Origin: Seohaeicola saemankumensis
GTDB lineage: Bacteria; Pseudomonadota; Alphaproteobacteria; Rhodobacterales; Rhodobacteraceae
DNA length: 64,000 nucleotides
Direction: 5' to 3'
Assembly: GCF_042678485.1 (NCBI RefSeq)
Contig: NZ_JBHTKR010000003.1
Span: forward strand, 186,001 to 250,000
Each line of letters opens with the position of its first letter. Position 1 is the first letter of the stretch. The position numbers and the translations under genes are program-made. Below the pieces are notes generated by a model, which saw only the letters and a program-made list of their open reading frames with translations, had not been told where the DNA came from and did no database searches. This document shows positions 51,284-59,449 of the stretch, one piece after another.

Positions 51284-51305
51284 GAGTATTTTTGGAACGA
51301 TGAAG
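51284..51305 (+). repeat. Intergenic 22-base motif, GAGTATTT subtype
   Basis: This copy lies 37 bases after the GntR stop, in the short convergent gap before the amidotransferase gene. It is nearly identical to the reverse copy at 48274. Confidence 0.7.
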
Positions 51306-51312
51306 CTGGGCG

Positions 51313-52065
51313 TCAGCCCTGTGTCATGGCCTGTGCCCTGGCCTGTTCCCTGGCCTGTTCCCTGGCCTGCTCGAAAAAGCGCGCGATGGTTTCGGCGAAG
51401 GGTCGCGTATCGGCCGGACGGTCCAGCGAGGCGCGGGCGCGGGCGATCACTTCGGCGGGTTTGTCGTCTTTCAGATGTTCGACGAGGGCCGCGATGAAGG
51501 CGGGCGTCATCTCGGGGTGGTATTGGGTGGTGTAGACATGCCCGCCGATGGCGAAACCGCCGACCGGGCAGTCCGGCGATGCGCTCAGGATCCGTGCGCC
51601 CGCAGGCAGGGCGGTGACCTGTTCCACATGCGCGGCGTAGACCCCGGCCTGCGGCGGCAAGGGGTCCATCCAGGGCGCGGGATCGGTCGCCTGGATTTCG
51701 GTGCGCCCGAACACCCAGCCGCCCGGATTGGGTCCGACCTGCCCGCCCAGCGCCAGCGCGATGGCCTGATGGCCGAAACAAGCGCCAAAGAGTGGCAGGC
51801 GGGCGGCGACCATCCGGCGGATCAGATGGAGAAGATCAGCGACCCATGGATCGGAATCATGGACAGAGGCCGGGCTGCCGGTGATCATGACCCCGTCGAA
51901 GGTGGACAGGTCAGCTGGGAACCGGCCGTCTTTCACCGCGAATACCTCGGTCGTCCAGTCGGGGCGGACGGACTGGATCAGTGCCGTGAATTTCGCGCCA
52001 TCCCTGGGGTGGGCGGCTGCAAAGTCGCTTTCGTCCGTGTTGGCCATGAGGATTGCAAGATGCAT
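51313..52065 (-). CDS. Class-I glutamine amidotransferase-fold protein (candidate gamma-glutamyl hydrolase)
   Basis: This is a 250-residue GATase1 protein with the nucleophile Cys96 in GACFGHQ and the catalytic pair His183 and Glu185 in QYHPEMTP. No synthetase domain is attached, so it may act alone, for example to hydrolyse a gamma-glutamyl amide as PuuD and AtdA2-type enzymes do. Its C-terminus is a repeated Ala-Arg-Glu-Gln stretch. It is divergent from the P450/glutamine-synthetase-like/ferredoxin operon across 115 bases, which supports a joint role. Confidence 0.87.
   Translation of the reverse strand: MHLAILMANTDESDFAAAHPRDGAKFTALIQSVRPDWTTEVFAVKDGRFPADLSTFDGVMITGSPASVHDSDPWVADLLHLIRRMVAARLPLFGACFGHQAIALALGGQVGPNPGGWVFGRTEIQATDPAPWMDPLPPQAGVYAAHVEQVTALPAGARILSASPDCPVGGFAIGGHVYTTQYHPEMTPAFIAALVEHLKDDKPAEVIARARASLDRPADTRPFAETIARFFEQAREQAREQARAQAMTQG
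51331..51372. repeat. 12-base tandem repeat inside the amidotransferase 3' end
   Basis: About three and a half units of CTGTTCCCTGGC occur, the first with one change. On the minus strand they encode repeated Ala-Arg-Glu-Gln, and the repeat keeps the frame. Confidence 0.8.
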
Positions 52066-52120
52066 GCGCCGGGTCTTTCGATGTCACTTAATTTTGCTTT
52101 ACATATTTATATCCGCTTTT

Positions 52121-52142
52121 AATATACATAACAGGTTAACGA
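52121..52142 (+). promoter_or_regulatory. Shared 22-base promoter motif, copy 2
   Basis: This copy starts with AATATAC and ends in GTTAACGA. It matches the site at 48357 at 18 of 22 positions. It lies in the AT-rich divergent region between the amidotransferase gene and the P450 gene, ending 38 bases before the P450 start. Confidence 0.55.
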
Positions 52143-52180
52143 CAAGTCCCAATCGGGGCGGCTGACGGAAAGGTGACGCG

Positions 52181-53440
52181 ATGACGGTCTGGACCCCCAC
52201 TGACGACGGTTTCGCCGATCTGACCAGCCATGACACCTTTGTGCATGGCGTGCCGCACAACACCTTTGCCCGGCTGCGCCGCGACGACCCGGTGCACTGG
52301 ACCGACTGGGATCAGGGACAGGGATTCTGGTCCATCACGCGCCATGCCGACATCATCGAGATGAACCGGCAGCCCGATGTCTTTTCCTCGGCGCGGGGCA
52401 TCCGGATGGAGGATCAGACCTATGAGGAATACCTGGCCCGCCGCACCTTTCAGGAGACCGACCCGCCCGAGCACATGCAGACGCGCATCAAGGTGGCGCG
52501 CGCCTTTTCCAAGCCCGTGATTGCGGAGTACGAACAGGATATTCGCGCGCTGTGCGACGAGATCCTGGACCAGGCGCTGGAGGCGCGGGAGTTCGATGCG
52601 ACCAAGGCCATCGCGCGGCAATTGCCGATGCGGATGCTGGGCCGCATCCTGGGCACGCCGGAAGCCGATCTGCCCTGGCTGGTGGAAAAGGGCGATGCGC
52701 TGATTGCCAATACGGACCCGGATTTCACCGACCATGTGCTGGACAAGATGGATACCGATGCGTTCCGGATGATGCCCTTCAACTCGCCCGCGGGGGCGGA
52801 ATTGTATCAATATGCCAAGGAGTTGATGGAGCATAAGGCCCGCAGCGGGGATACGAACGGCATCCTGAACCTGATCCTGAACCCCGGCCGGGACGGCGGG
52901 GTGATCAGCGAGACGGAGTTTCGCAACTTCTTCTGCCTGCTGGTAGCGGCGGGGAATGACACGACGCGCTATTCCATCGCGGCGGGCATCCAGGCGATGT
53001 GCCATCAGCCGGAACTGCTGGGCCAGATGCAGGCGGGCGGTGCCGTCTGGGAGACGGCGGCGGATGAGATCATCCGCTGGGCCACGCCCGCGATCTATTT
53101 CCGGCGCACCGCCACGCGCGATGTCGAGATGCATGGCAAGACGATCCGCGCGGGCGACAAGGTGCTTTACTGGTTCGCCTCGGCCAACCGGGACGAAGCG
53201 GTCTTTGACGATCCGTTCCGGGTCGATCTGACCCGCAGTCCGAACAAGCATCTGAGTTTCGGCCAGGGCGGGCCGCATATCTGCCTTGGCATGTGGCTGG
53301 CCCGGCTGGAGGTGCGGGTGCTGTTCGAGGAATTGTCCAAGCGGCTGGCCGCGATCGAACCGGCAGGGCCGCATCAGTTCCTGCGCTCGAACTTCGTGGG
53401 CGGCATCAAGGCATTGCCGGTGCGGGTCACGCCCGCCTGA
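52181..53440 (+). CDS. Bacterial class I cytochrome P450
   Basis: This is a 419-residue soluble P450. The C-helix segment is DPPEHMQTRIKVARAFS, the oxygen-binding I helix is AAGNDTTR, the ExxR motif is DEIIRW and the heme loop is FGQGGPHICLG with Cys368 as the thiolate ligand. Its likely electron donor, a [2Fe-2S] ferredoxin, is encoded two genes downstream, but no ferredoxin reductase is seen. It is first in an operon with a glutamine-synthetase-like enzyme, so a gamma-glutamylated amine is a possible substrate. That is an inference. Confidence 0.92.
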   Translation: MTVWTPTDDGFADLTSHDTFVHGVPHNTFARLRRDDPVHWTDWDQGQGFWSITRHADIIEMNRQPDVFSSARGIRMEDQTYEEYLARRTFQETDPPEHMQTRIKVARAFSKPVIAEYEQDIRALCDEILDQALEAREFDATKAIARQLPMRMLGRILGTPEADLPWLVEKGDALIANTDPDFTDHVLDKMDTDAFRMMPFNSPAGAELYQYAKELMEHKARSGDTNGILNLILNPGRDGGVISETEFRNFFCLLVAAGNDTTRYSIAAGIQAMCHQPELLGQMQAGGAVWETAADEIIRWATPAIYFRRTATRDVEMHGKTIRAGDKVLYWFASANRDEAVFDDPFRVDLTRSPNKHLSFGQGGPHICLGMWLARLEVRVLFEELSKRLAAIEPAGPHQFLRSNFVGGIKALPVRVTPA

Positions 53441-53488
53441 AGATCAAAACGCGCGGGGATAAACCCGCGCCCGAGGGAGAGACATGAG

Positions 53489-54778
53489 ATGAACACCCGC
53501 CTGCGCGCGCTTTTCTGCGACCATCTGTCGATCATGCGGGGCAAGTATCTGCCCGGCTCGAAGATCGGGGACGGCCATACCCGTTTCTGCCGGTCGAATT
53601 TCGGTGTGCATTACGACAAGGACCTGCTGAATTCACCGGGGTCGATGATGATGGAAGGGTTGCCCGACATGGTGCTGCACTGGCGCGGGGACGAGATCCG
53701 CGACAGCTGGGACCGGGCGACCAAGATCGTGGTGGGCGATCTTTACGACACCGATGGCGCACCGCTGCCGATGTGTGGGCGCGGCGCGCTGAAACGGGCC
53801 GTGGCCGACTGGGGCAAGCATGGCCTGACGCCCAAGGTGGGGATCGAGCTGGAAGCCTTTGCCATGGTCGCGGACGATCAGGGGCGGTTGCGCCCCTATG
53901 ATACGCCGGGCGCGCATGTCTACGGCACGGGGCCCTTCACGGATCCGTTGCGGTTCAACGATGCGATCTGGGAAAAGGCCGATGAGCTGGGATTCAGCCT
54001 GGACCTGATCACGTCGGAATATGACAGCCCGCAATTCGAATACACGCTGACCTTCGACGATGCGGTCAAGGCGGTGGATGATATCGTGCTGTTCCGCTTG
54101 ATGGCGCGCGAGATCGCGCTGGAGCATGGGGTTGTGCTGACCTTCATGCCCAAACCCATCGCCGAGGCGGGTGGTTCGGGGATGCATGTCAACTTTTCCT
54201 TCGTGGACGAGGCCGGGGGCAATGCCCTGTCAGATGGGCCGAAGGGCGGACCGGATCACATGAACGCGCTGGCCCGCGGCTGCGTCGCGGGGCTGCTGCG
54301 GCACCACAAGGGGCTGGCCGGGCTGATCGCGCCCACGGCCAATTCCTATCAGCGGCTGCAACCCGGCAGCCTGTCGGGGCATCTGTGCAACTGGGGCGGG
54401 GATCATCGCAACGTGACCACGCGCATTTCCAGCGAAGGCGGCGCCAAGGCGCGGCTGGAGCATCGGATGGCCGATGCCTCGTCGAACCCCTATGTGGCGG
54501 TGGCAGCCGTGCTGCAAGCCGCGCGGCTGGGCTTTGCGGGCGGCTATGACCTGCCCGCGATGGAAACCGGCGACGGGTTCGAGAAATGGGACGCGAAGGA
54601 GGCGACCGCGCTGAACCTGAAGGGGGCGGTGGCCGATCTGAAGGCCGATACCGCGCTGACGCAGGCGGTAGGGTCGCTGCTGGTGGAAAACCACGTTTTC
54701 ATGAAGGAACACGAGGTCAAGAAGACCCGTGACCTGGAAGGCGACGCGCTGCGCGATTTCTACATCTGGTTCGTCTGA
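53489..54778 (+). CDS. Glutamine-synthetase-like ligase (candidate gamma-glutamylamide synthetase)
   Basis: This is a 429-residue GS-fold enzyme. Metal and ATP residues are visible: the Glu pair in GIELEAF (120-122), SEYDSPQFEYTL with Glu184, the His233 loop GGSGMHVNFS, NSYQRLQPG and the C-terminal ARLEHRMADASSNPYVAVAAVLQAA. The length and motifs are closer to the PuuA/GlnT branch than to housekeeping GlnA (about 470 residues). It probably joins glutamate to an amine. It is placed between the P450 and the ferredoxin genes in one operon. Confidence 0.88.
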   Translation: MNTRLRALFCDHLSIMRGKYLPGSKIGDGHTRFCRSNFGVHYDKDLLNSPGSMMMEGLPDMVLHWRGDEIRDSWDRATKIVVGDLYDTDGAPLPMCGRGALKRAVADWGKHGLTPKVGIELEAFAMVADDQGRLRPYDTPGAHVYGTGPFTDPLRFNDAIWEKADELGFSLDLITSEYDSPQFEYTLTFDDAVKAVDDIVLFRLMAREIALEHGVVLTFMPKPIAEAGGSGMHVNFSFVDEAGGNALSDGPKGGPDHMNALARGCVAGLLRHHKGLAGLIAPTANSYQRLQPGSLSGHLCNWGGDHRNVTTRISSEGGAKARLEHRMADASSNPYVAVAAVLQAARLGFAGGYDLPAMETGDGFEKWDAKEATALNLKGAVADLKADTALTQAVGSLLVENHVFMKEHEVKKTRDLEGDALRDFYIWFV

Positions 54779-54791
54779 GGGGGCTGCTGCC

Positions 54792-55106
54792 ATGAAGGTG
54801 ACGTGGATACTGCCCGACGGGTCCGAGATTTCGGTCGAGGTGGCCGAGGGGCTGTCGCTGATGGAAGCGGCGGTGGCGCATAACGTGCCGGGTGTTGTCG
54901 GCGAATGCGGCGGCAACCTGAGTTGCGCGACCTGCCATGTGCATGTGGCAGATGCCTGGGCCGACCGGGTCGGCGGGCCCGAGGATTTCGAGGATGCGAT
55001 GCTGGACACGGTCGAGGCGGCGCGGGTGCCGACCTCGCGCCTGTCCTGCCAGATCAGGGCCAGCGCCGCGCTGGACGGTCTGGTGCTGATCGTGCCCGAG
55101 GTCTGA
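54792..55106 (+). CDS. Putidaredoxin-type [2Fe-2S] ferredoxin
   Basis: This is a 104-residue ferredoxin of the adrenodoxin/putidaredoxin group. The four cluster ligands are Cys39, Cys45, Cys48 and Cys86, in the pattern CxxxxxCxxC plus a distal Cys (GECGGNLSCATC and RLSCQI). It lies 13 bases after the ligase gene and most likely feeds electrons to the P450. The start at 54792 gives a correct MKVTWILPDG opening. Confidence 0.92.
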   Translation: MKVTWILPDGSEISVEVAEGLSLMEAAVAHNVPGVVGECGGNLSCATCHVHVADAWADRVGGPEDFEDAMLDTVEAARVPTSRLSCQIRASAALDGLVLIVPEV

Positions 55107-55135
55107 GCGCGGTCCGGGCCGCGCGGTTGCGTGAT

Positions 55136-55157
55136 GGATATTTGAGGCAAGAAGAAG
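55136..55157 (+). repeat. Intergenic 22-base motif, GGATATTT subtype
   Basis: This copy lies 29 bases after the ferredoxin stop. A short hairpin (GCGCGG/CCGCGC, 55107-55124) sits between stop and motif. Read in frame it would spell GYLRQEE. Confidence 0.7.
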
Positions 55158-55220
55158 CAGGGTGTGATCTGCGCCCTGGTCCTTGCCTGTCCTTACCTGT
55201 CCTTGCGTGACGCGATCGGG

Positions 55221-55409
55221 CTAGCGTGTTTCATCCTGCTTGCGGGATGACTGTTCTTCTTTCTCGCGGGCCTTGATGCGGCGGAGCTGGATCTCGCATC
55301 CGATCCACGCGGCGGCCGCAATGACAATCACCGCGACAAAGACGTAAAACCCCAAAGCGGTTTCGGAGAGCAGCGCACCCGGCGTTCTGGTATCGTAAAT
55401 CGACGTCAT
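55221..55409 (-). CDS. Small single-pass membrane protein
   Basis: This is a 62-residue protein with one hydrophobic helix (ALGFYVFVAVIVIAAAAWIG) followed by a highly charged C-terminal tail (RRIKAREKEEQSSRKQDETR). Function unknown. AGAAAGG lies before the ATG. It lies downstream of the aminotransferase gene on the same strand with about 70 bases between them. Confidence 0.65.
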   Translation of the reverse strand: MTSIYDTRTPGALLSETALGFYVFVAVIVIAAAAWIGCEIQLRRIKAREKEEQSSRKQDETR

Positions 55410-55479
55410 CCGGACGGCCTTTCTGCCCGCGCTACCTGTTTCGTAACGCAGGGTGGACGATCCACCAAGAGGCGCGCGA

Positions 55480-56832
55480 TCACAGGGCGGCGAACCCCTG
55501 GTCCAGCGCGGAGAGGATCACCTGCACATCGGCGGCGGTCAGGATCAGCGGCGGCGACATGATGACATTGGCGCCCGAGACGCGGACCATGGCGCCGGCG
55601 CGATAGGCGACCTCTTGCAGGGTGCCGATGGTCTTCTTGTCGATCGGGGTTTTCTTCGCCCGGTCGCTGACCAGTTCCAGCGCGCACATCAGGCCATGAC
55701 CGCCACGCACATCGCCGATCACGTCGTATTTTTCTGCCAGTGCCAGCAAACCCTGGTGAAGTTGCGCGCCGCGCGCGGCGGCGTTTTCGGGCACGTTCAG
55801 ACGTTCGGTTTCGGCAAGACAGGCCAGCGCGGCGGCGGCGCCGACCGGGTGGCCGGAATAGGTGTAGCCATGTCCGATAGCGGCGGCGCCGGTCTTGTCG
55901 CCCTCGAAGACCTGCGCCACATCTTCGGCGATCATCACGGCACCAAAGGGGAAATAGCCGTTGGTGATGGCCTTGGCGGTACACATGAAATCGGGCTGCA
56001 CGCCCCAGTGGCGGCTGCCGGACCAGCTGCCGGTGCGACCAAAGGCGGTGATCACCTCATCCGCGATCAGCAGGATGCCGTGGCGGGTGCAGATCTCGCG
56101 TACGCCGGGCATGAAGCTTTCGTGCGGCGGGATCACGCCGCCTGCGCCCAGGACCGGCTCCATGATGAAGGCGGCGATGGTGTTTGCGCCCTGAAAGGCG
56201 ATCTCATCCTCCAGCGCGGCAAGGCAGAGCTGCGCCAGCTTGGCCGGATCGCTTTCGTTGAACGGGTTGCGATAGGTATAGGGCGCGGGAATGTGGTGGC
56301 AGCCGGCCAGAAGCGGCTCGTAGGCGGTGCGGAAATTGGCATTGCCGTTGACGGAGGCGCCGCCGAAATGGGTGCCGTGATAGCCTTTCTTGAGGCTGAG
56401 AAACTTCACCCGCTGCGCCTGCCCCCTGATCTTGTGATATTGCCGCGCCAGCCGCAGCGCGGTTTCGACGGAATCCGATCCGCCCGAGGTATAGAAAGCG
56501 CGGGTCAGCCCGTCGGGGGCGAAGAAGCGGCGCAATTCCTCGGACAGTTCGATCACCGCGTCGTTCGACGTGCCCCGGAAGGTCGAGTAATAGGGCAGAC
56601 GGTCCAGCTGCGCGGCAATCGCTGCCTTGATGGGGGCGCAGGAAAAGCCGAGGTTCACGTTCCACAGGCCGCCCACGGCATCCACCACCTCATGCCCGTC
56701 GATATCGGTGATCCGCACACCCTGCGCGCCGGTGACGATGGTGGGAGGATTGGCAAGGCTGTCGGCCGGATGGGCCATCGGGTGCCACATCGACCGCGCG
56801 TTATGTTCTTTCAGGAAATTGCTGTCTTTCAT
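55480..56832 (-). CDS. Class-III PLP aminotransferase
   Basis: This is a 450-residue aminotransferase of the omega-amino acid type. FLKEHNARSMWHPMAHPAD opens the protein, SGGSDSVETALRLARQYH gives the PLP phosphate region, LLIADEVITAFGRTG the Asp, and TAKAITNGYFPFGA the PLP Lys. Such enzymes move amino groups from omega-amines or beta-alanine to pyruvate. The start at 56832 gives the MKDSNFL opening and lies 4 bases after the HAD gene stop. It is in an operon with the HAD and IclR genes. Confidence 0.92.
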   Translation of the reverse strand: MKDSNFLKEHNARSMWHPMAHPADSLANPPTIVTGAQGVRITDIDGHEVVDAVGGLWNVNLGFSCAPIKAAIAAQLDRLPYYSTFRGTSNDAVIELSEELRRFFAPDGLTRAFYTSGGSDSVETALRLARQYHKIRGQAQRVKFLSLKKGYHGTHFGGASVNGNANFRTAYEPLLAGCHHIPAPYTYRNPFNESDPAKLAQLCLAALEDEIAFQGANTIAAFIMEPVLGAGGVIPPHESFMPGVREICTRHGILLIADEVITAFGRTGSWSGSRHWGVQPDFMCTAKAITNGYFPFGAVMIAEDVAQVFEGDKTGAAAIGHGYTYSGHPVGAAAALACLAETERLNVPENAAARGAQLHQGLLALAEKYDVIGDVRGGHGLMCALELVSDRAKKTPIDKKTIGTLQEVAYRAGAMVRVSGANVIMSPPLILTAADVQVILSALDQGFAAL

Positions 56833-56836
56833 CGGA

Positions 56837-57499
56837 TCATCCTTTCGAGAAGCCCAGAAGGCGCAGGGCCTGGTCATAACTGCGGGCGGGCTGCGCCACG
56901 TCGAACTGCAGGGTTTGCAGGCCGACCGCCCGCGCGCCCGCGATGTTGCGCGCCTGATCATCGACAAAGACGCAGGAGGCCGCAGGCAGGCCAAGCTGAT
57001 CAAGGCAGAGGTGATAGGCGGCGGGATCGGGTTTGAGTACCCCGGTATAAGTGGCGTCCACGATCACCTCGAACTGCTGCAAGACCGGCAGCTTGTCGCG
57101 AAAGCCCGCGCCATAGAAAAGGTCCAGCTCGTTCGACAGGATCGCAAGGCGGATACCTGCCGCGCTGGCCCTTGCGATGGCGTCACGAAATTCGGGACGG
57201 ATCACGGCATCAGGGTCGGCCCCGCGCGCGGCGCGGACGAAATCGGAAATCTCCGTCCATTTCCGCCCGGTGAGCAAGGCCGCCTCGGCGGTGCGAAGCC
57301 GCCAGTAATCGCGTTCGCTGATGCGGTCGGCCTGCATGTCCTGCCAGAGCGGATCGCCGTCCGGATCGAAGGGGCCGCGCCACGTGAGGGTGCCGGGGGG
57401 CAGGCCCAGGGCCGCCTCGGTCAGATCATGGGTTTCGAACATGGTGCGCGAGATGACACCGCCGAAGTCGAGGATCAGGGCGCGGTCGGATCCGGTCAT
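56837..57499 (-). CDS. HAD-superfamily hydrolase
   Basis: This is a 220-residue HAD-IA-type phosphatase-fold protein. Motif I is ILDFGGVIS, where the usual second Asp is Gly, as seen in some HAD proteins. Motif II is ILSN, the Lys is in VLKPDP and motif IV is FVDDQARN. The substrate is unknown. It overlaps the IclR gene by 4 bases and is followed by the aminotransferase gene 4 bases after its stop. Confidence 0.85.
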   Translation of the reverse strand: MTGSDRALILDFGGVISRTMFETHDLTEAALGLPPGTLTWRGPFDPDGDPLWQDMQADRISERDYWRLRTAEAALLTGRKWTEISDFVRAARGADPDAVIRPEFRDAIARASAAGIRLAILSNELDLFYGAGFRDKLPVLQQFEVIVDATYTGVLKPDPAAYHLCLDQLGLPAASCVFVDDQARNIAGARAVGLQTLQFDVAQPARSYDQALRLLGFSKG

Positions 57500-58278
57500 T
57501 CCGCGGCCTCCTGTGCCGTGAACCCGTCAGGAGGGAAACCGCCCAGCGCGCGGGTCAGGCCGGTGGCGTGCCGCCAGAGTTCGCGCCGGATCAGCGCGGT
57601 GAGGTCGGGCGTCATGCGCGCCACGGGTGCGGCCACTGCCATGGCGCCGATCACGCGGGCCTGTGCATCGAAAAGGGGCACGGCGTGGGAATGGACATCC
57701 TTTTCGAACCCGCCCACGGATTCCGCAATGCCGGTGCGGCGCACCCCATCCAGCACGGCGCGGATCGCGGCCGGGTCGGTCAGCGTTTCCTCGGTGCGCT
57801 TTTCAAGCGGGGCTGACAGGATGCGGCCGATCATCTCGGGCGGGCTGAAGGCCAGAACGGCCAGGCCGGAACTGGTGGCGTGAAAGGCCAGGATCTGTGC
57901 ATCCTCCATGGTGACGCGGGTGCCGTGGCGGGGGCTGTAGGCATAGCTGAGCATGCTGAGCCGGTCGCCCTGCAAAAGCGACAGATGTGCGGTCTCATGG
58001 GTGGCGTCCGACAGCGATTGCAACGCCTGGGCCGCCATGTCGCGCAGCGGCACGGCCGTTTCGCGCAAGGAGGCCAGACGCAGGACAGCGGGACCAAGAC
58101 GGTATTCGCGCCCCGTGCCGGTCTGTTCGACGAATCCCCCCTGCTGGAGTTCGGACAGCAAACGATAGGCGGTCGCCTTGTTCAGACCGGCCAGGCGGGC
58201 AAGCTCGCTCAGGCCGATTTCAGGCCGGTTGCGGCTGAAATGATCCAACAATGACAATGCCTTGGCGACGGTTCCCAT
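57496..58278 (-). CDS. IclR-family transcription regulator
   Basis: This is a 260-residue regulator with an N-terminal winged helix (ALSLLDHFSRNRPEIGLSELARLAGLNKATAYRLLSELQQGGFV) and a C-terminal IclR ligand domain. It is the first gene of the aminotransferase operon and is divergent from tctC. Perfect inverted repeats lie in the shared region. It probably controls both operons in response to the substrate. Confidence 0.91.
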   Translation of the reverse strand: MGTVAKALSLLDHFSRNRPEIGLSELARLAGLNKATAYRLLSELQQGGFVEQTGTGREYRLGPAVLRLASLRETAVPLRDMAAQALQSLSDATHETAHLSLLQGDRLSMLSYAYSPRHGTRVTMEDAQILAFHATSSGLAVLAFSPPEMIGRILSAPLEKRTEETLTDPAAIRAVLDGVRRTGIAESVGGFEKDVHSHAVPLFDAQARVIGAMAVAAPVARMTPDLTALIRRELWRHATGLTRALGGFPPDGFTAQEAAE

Positions 58279-58353
58279 GGGGGCGGCTGCTCCGGTATCC
58301 TGCCTGCTGTTCAGGCATCCGCAGATACGGACGCCTTGGGTTCGTTAAAATCG

Positions 58354-58414
58354 TTGACAGAAACGCTGGCGCTCTGTCAATCTATTTTAGAACCATTGGT
58401 TCAAATAATGAACC
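58354..58414. promoter_or_regulatory. Operator cluster in the iclR-tctC divergent region
   Basis: Three nested inverted repeats are present. TTGACAGA and TCTGTCAA have an 11-base spacer (58354-58380) and the left arm has a -35-like TTGACA. AACCA and TGGTT form an 11-base palindrome (58391-58401). GGTTCA and TGAACC have a 5-base spacer (58398-58414). The last lies 20 bases upstream of the tctC ATG, so a repressor bound there would block expression. Confidence 0.6.
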
Positions 58415-58434
58415 GATTGCACAGGGAGAAGACC

Positions 58435-59376
58435 ATGAAGACCACATCCATCCTAGGCGGGGCGCTGGCCCTGTCCATGGCTGCCGTTGGCGGCGCGGCG
58501 CTTGCCGATTATCCTGAAAAACCAGTCAGCTTCATCGTCCCGTTCCCGCCGGGCGATCTGGAGGATGTTCTGACGCGGATGATCGCGGATGACTTTCAGG
58601 CCGAATATGGCGTAGCGGCAGCCGTGGTGAACAAACCGGGTGGTGGTGGCGGCCCCTTCCCCGGCGCGATCGAAGTCGCGAATGCCCCGGCAGACGGCTA
58701 TATGATCGGGTCCTTCGTGATCGGGGTGCCGGTCGTGGGACACCAGATCGGCATTCCCGAACTGAGCCCCGAGAAATTCGACCCGCTGGGCATTTTCCTG
58801 ACCTATCCTTTCGTCATCGCGGTGGCGGGCGATGCGCCCTATGACGACATGGAAGGGCTGGCGGAATATGCGCAGACGAACGAACTGGCGCTTGGGCATT
58901 TCGGCAATGTGCTGACACCGACGCAGGTGACGATGGCGCTGGCCAAGACGATGGGTTTCGAATGGGGGTCTGACGCGGCCTTTGACGCGCTGGATTGCAA
59001 CACGCTGGCCAGTGGCGATGCGGATGTGATCAACACCACGTTGCAGTTGATCCTGCCTTGCCTTGACAGCGTCAAGGTTCTGGCCTCGATCACCGACGAC
59101 CGGATTCCGCTGGTGCCCGACGCCCCAACCGTGGGCGAGATCGAGCCAAGCCTGGATATCGCGCTGTGGAACGGGCTGTTCGTGCACAAGGACACACCGC
59201 AGGACGTGCGCGACAAGATCATCGCCGTGGCGCAAAAGACCGTGATGAGCCCGCGCGCGCAGCAGGTCGCCAAGGATACCGGCGGGCTGGTCTACTGGCA
59301 GAATGCCGAAGACAGCGCCGCGCGCATCAAGGCCGACATCGAGAAAGTCGCGGCCATCGAAGCGATGCTGGAGTGA
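58435..59376 (+). CDS. Tripartite tricarboxylate transporter substrate-binding protein, TctC/Bug family
   Basis: This is a 313-residue periplasmic binding protein with a signal peptide (residues 1-23, ending AALA) and the Bug opening YPEKPVSFIVPFPPGD. The family region NKPGGGGGPFPGAIEVANAPADGYMIG follows. It would deliver a carboxylate to the TctAB membrane complex. A GGGAGAAG site precedes the ATG. It is the first gene of the transporter operon downstream of the IclR-controlled region. Confidence 0.91.
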   Translation: MKTTSILGGALALSMAAVGGAALADYPEKPVSFIVPFPPGDLEDVLTRMIADDFQAEYGVAAAVVNKPGGGGGPFPGAIEVANAPADGYMIGSFVIGVPVVGHQIGIPELSPEKFDPLGIFLTYPFVIAVAGDAPYDDMEGLAEYAQTNELALGHFGNVLTPTQVTMALAKTMGFEWGSDAAFDALDCNTLASGDADVINTTLQLILPCLDSVKVLASITDDRIPLVPDAPTVGEIEPSLDIALWNGLFVHKDTPQDVRDKIIAVAQKTVMSPRAQQVAKDTGGLVYWQNAEDSAARIKADIEKVAAIEAMLE

Positions 59377-59449
59377 TCCGGCCGGGGCGGCGCGGGACAT
59401 GATCCGCCCGCCCCACCCATCCACAACCCGCGGCCGACAAGGGTGAATG

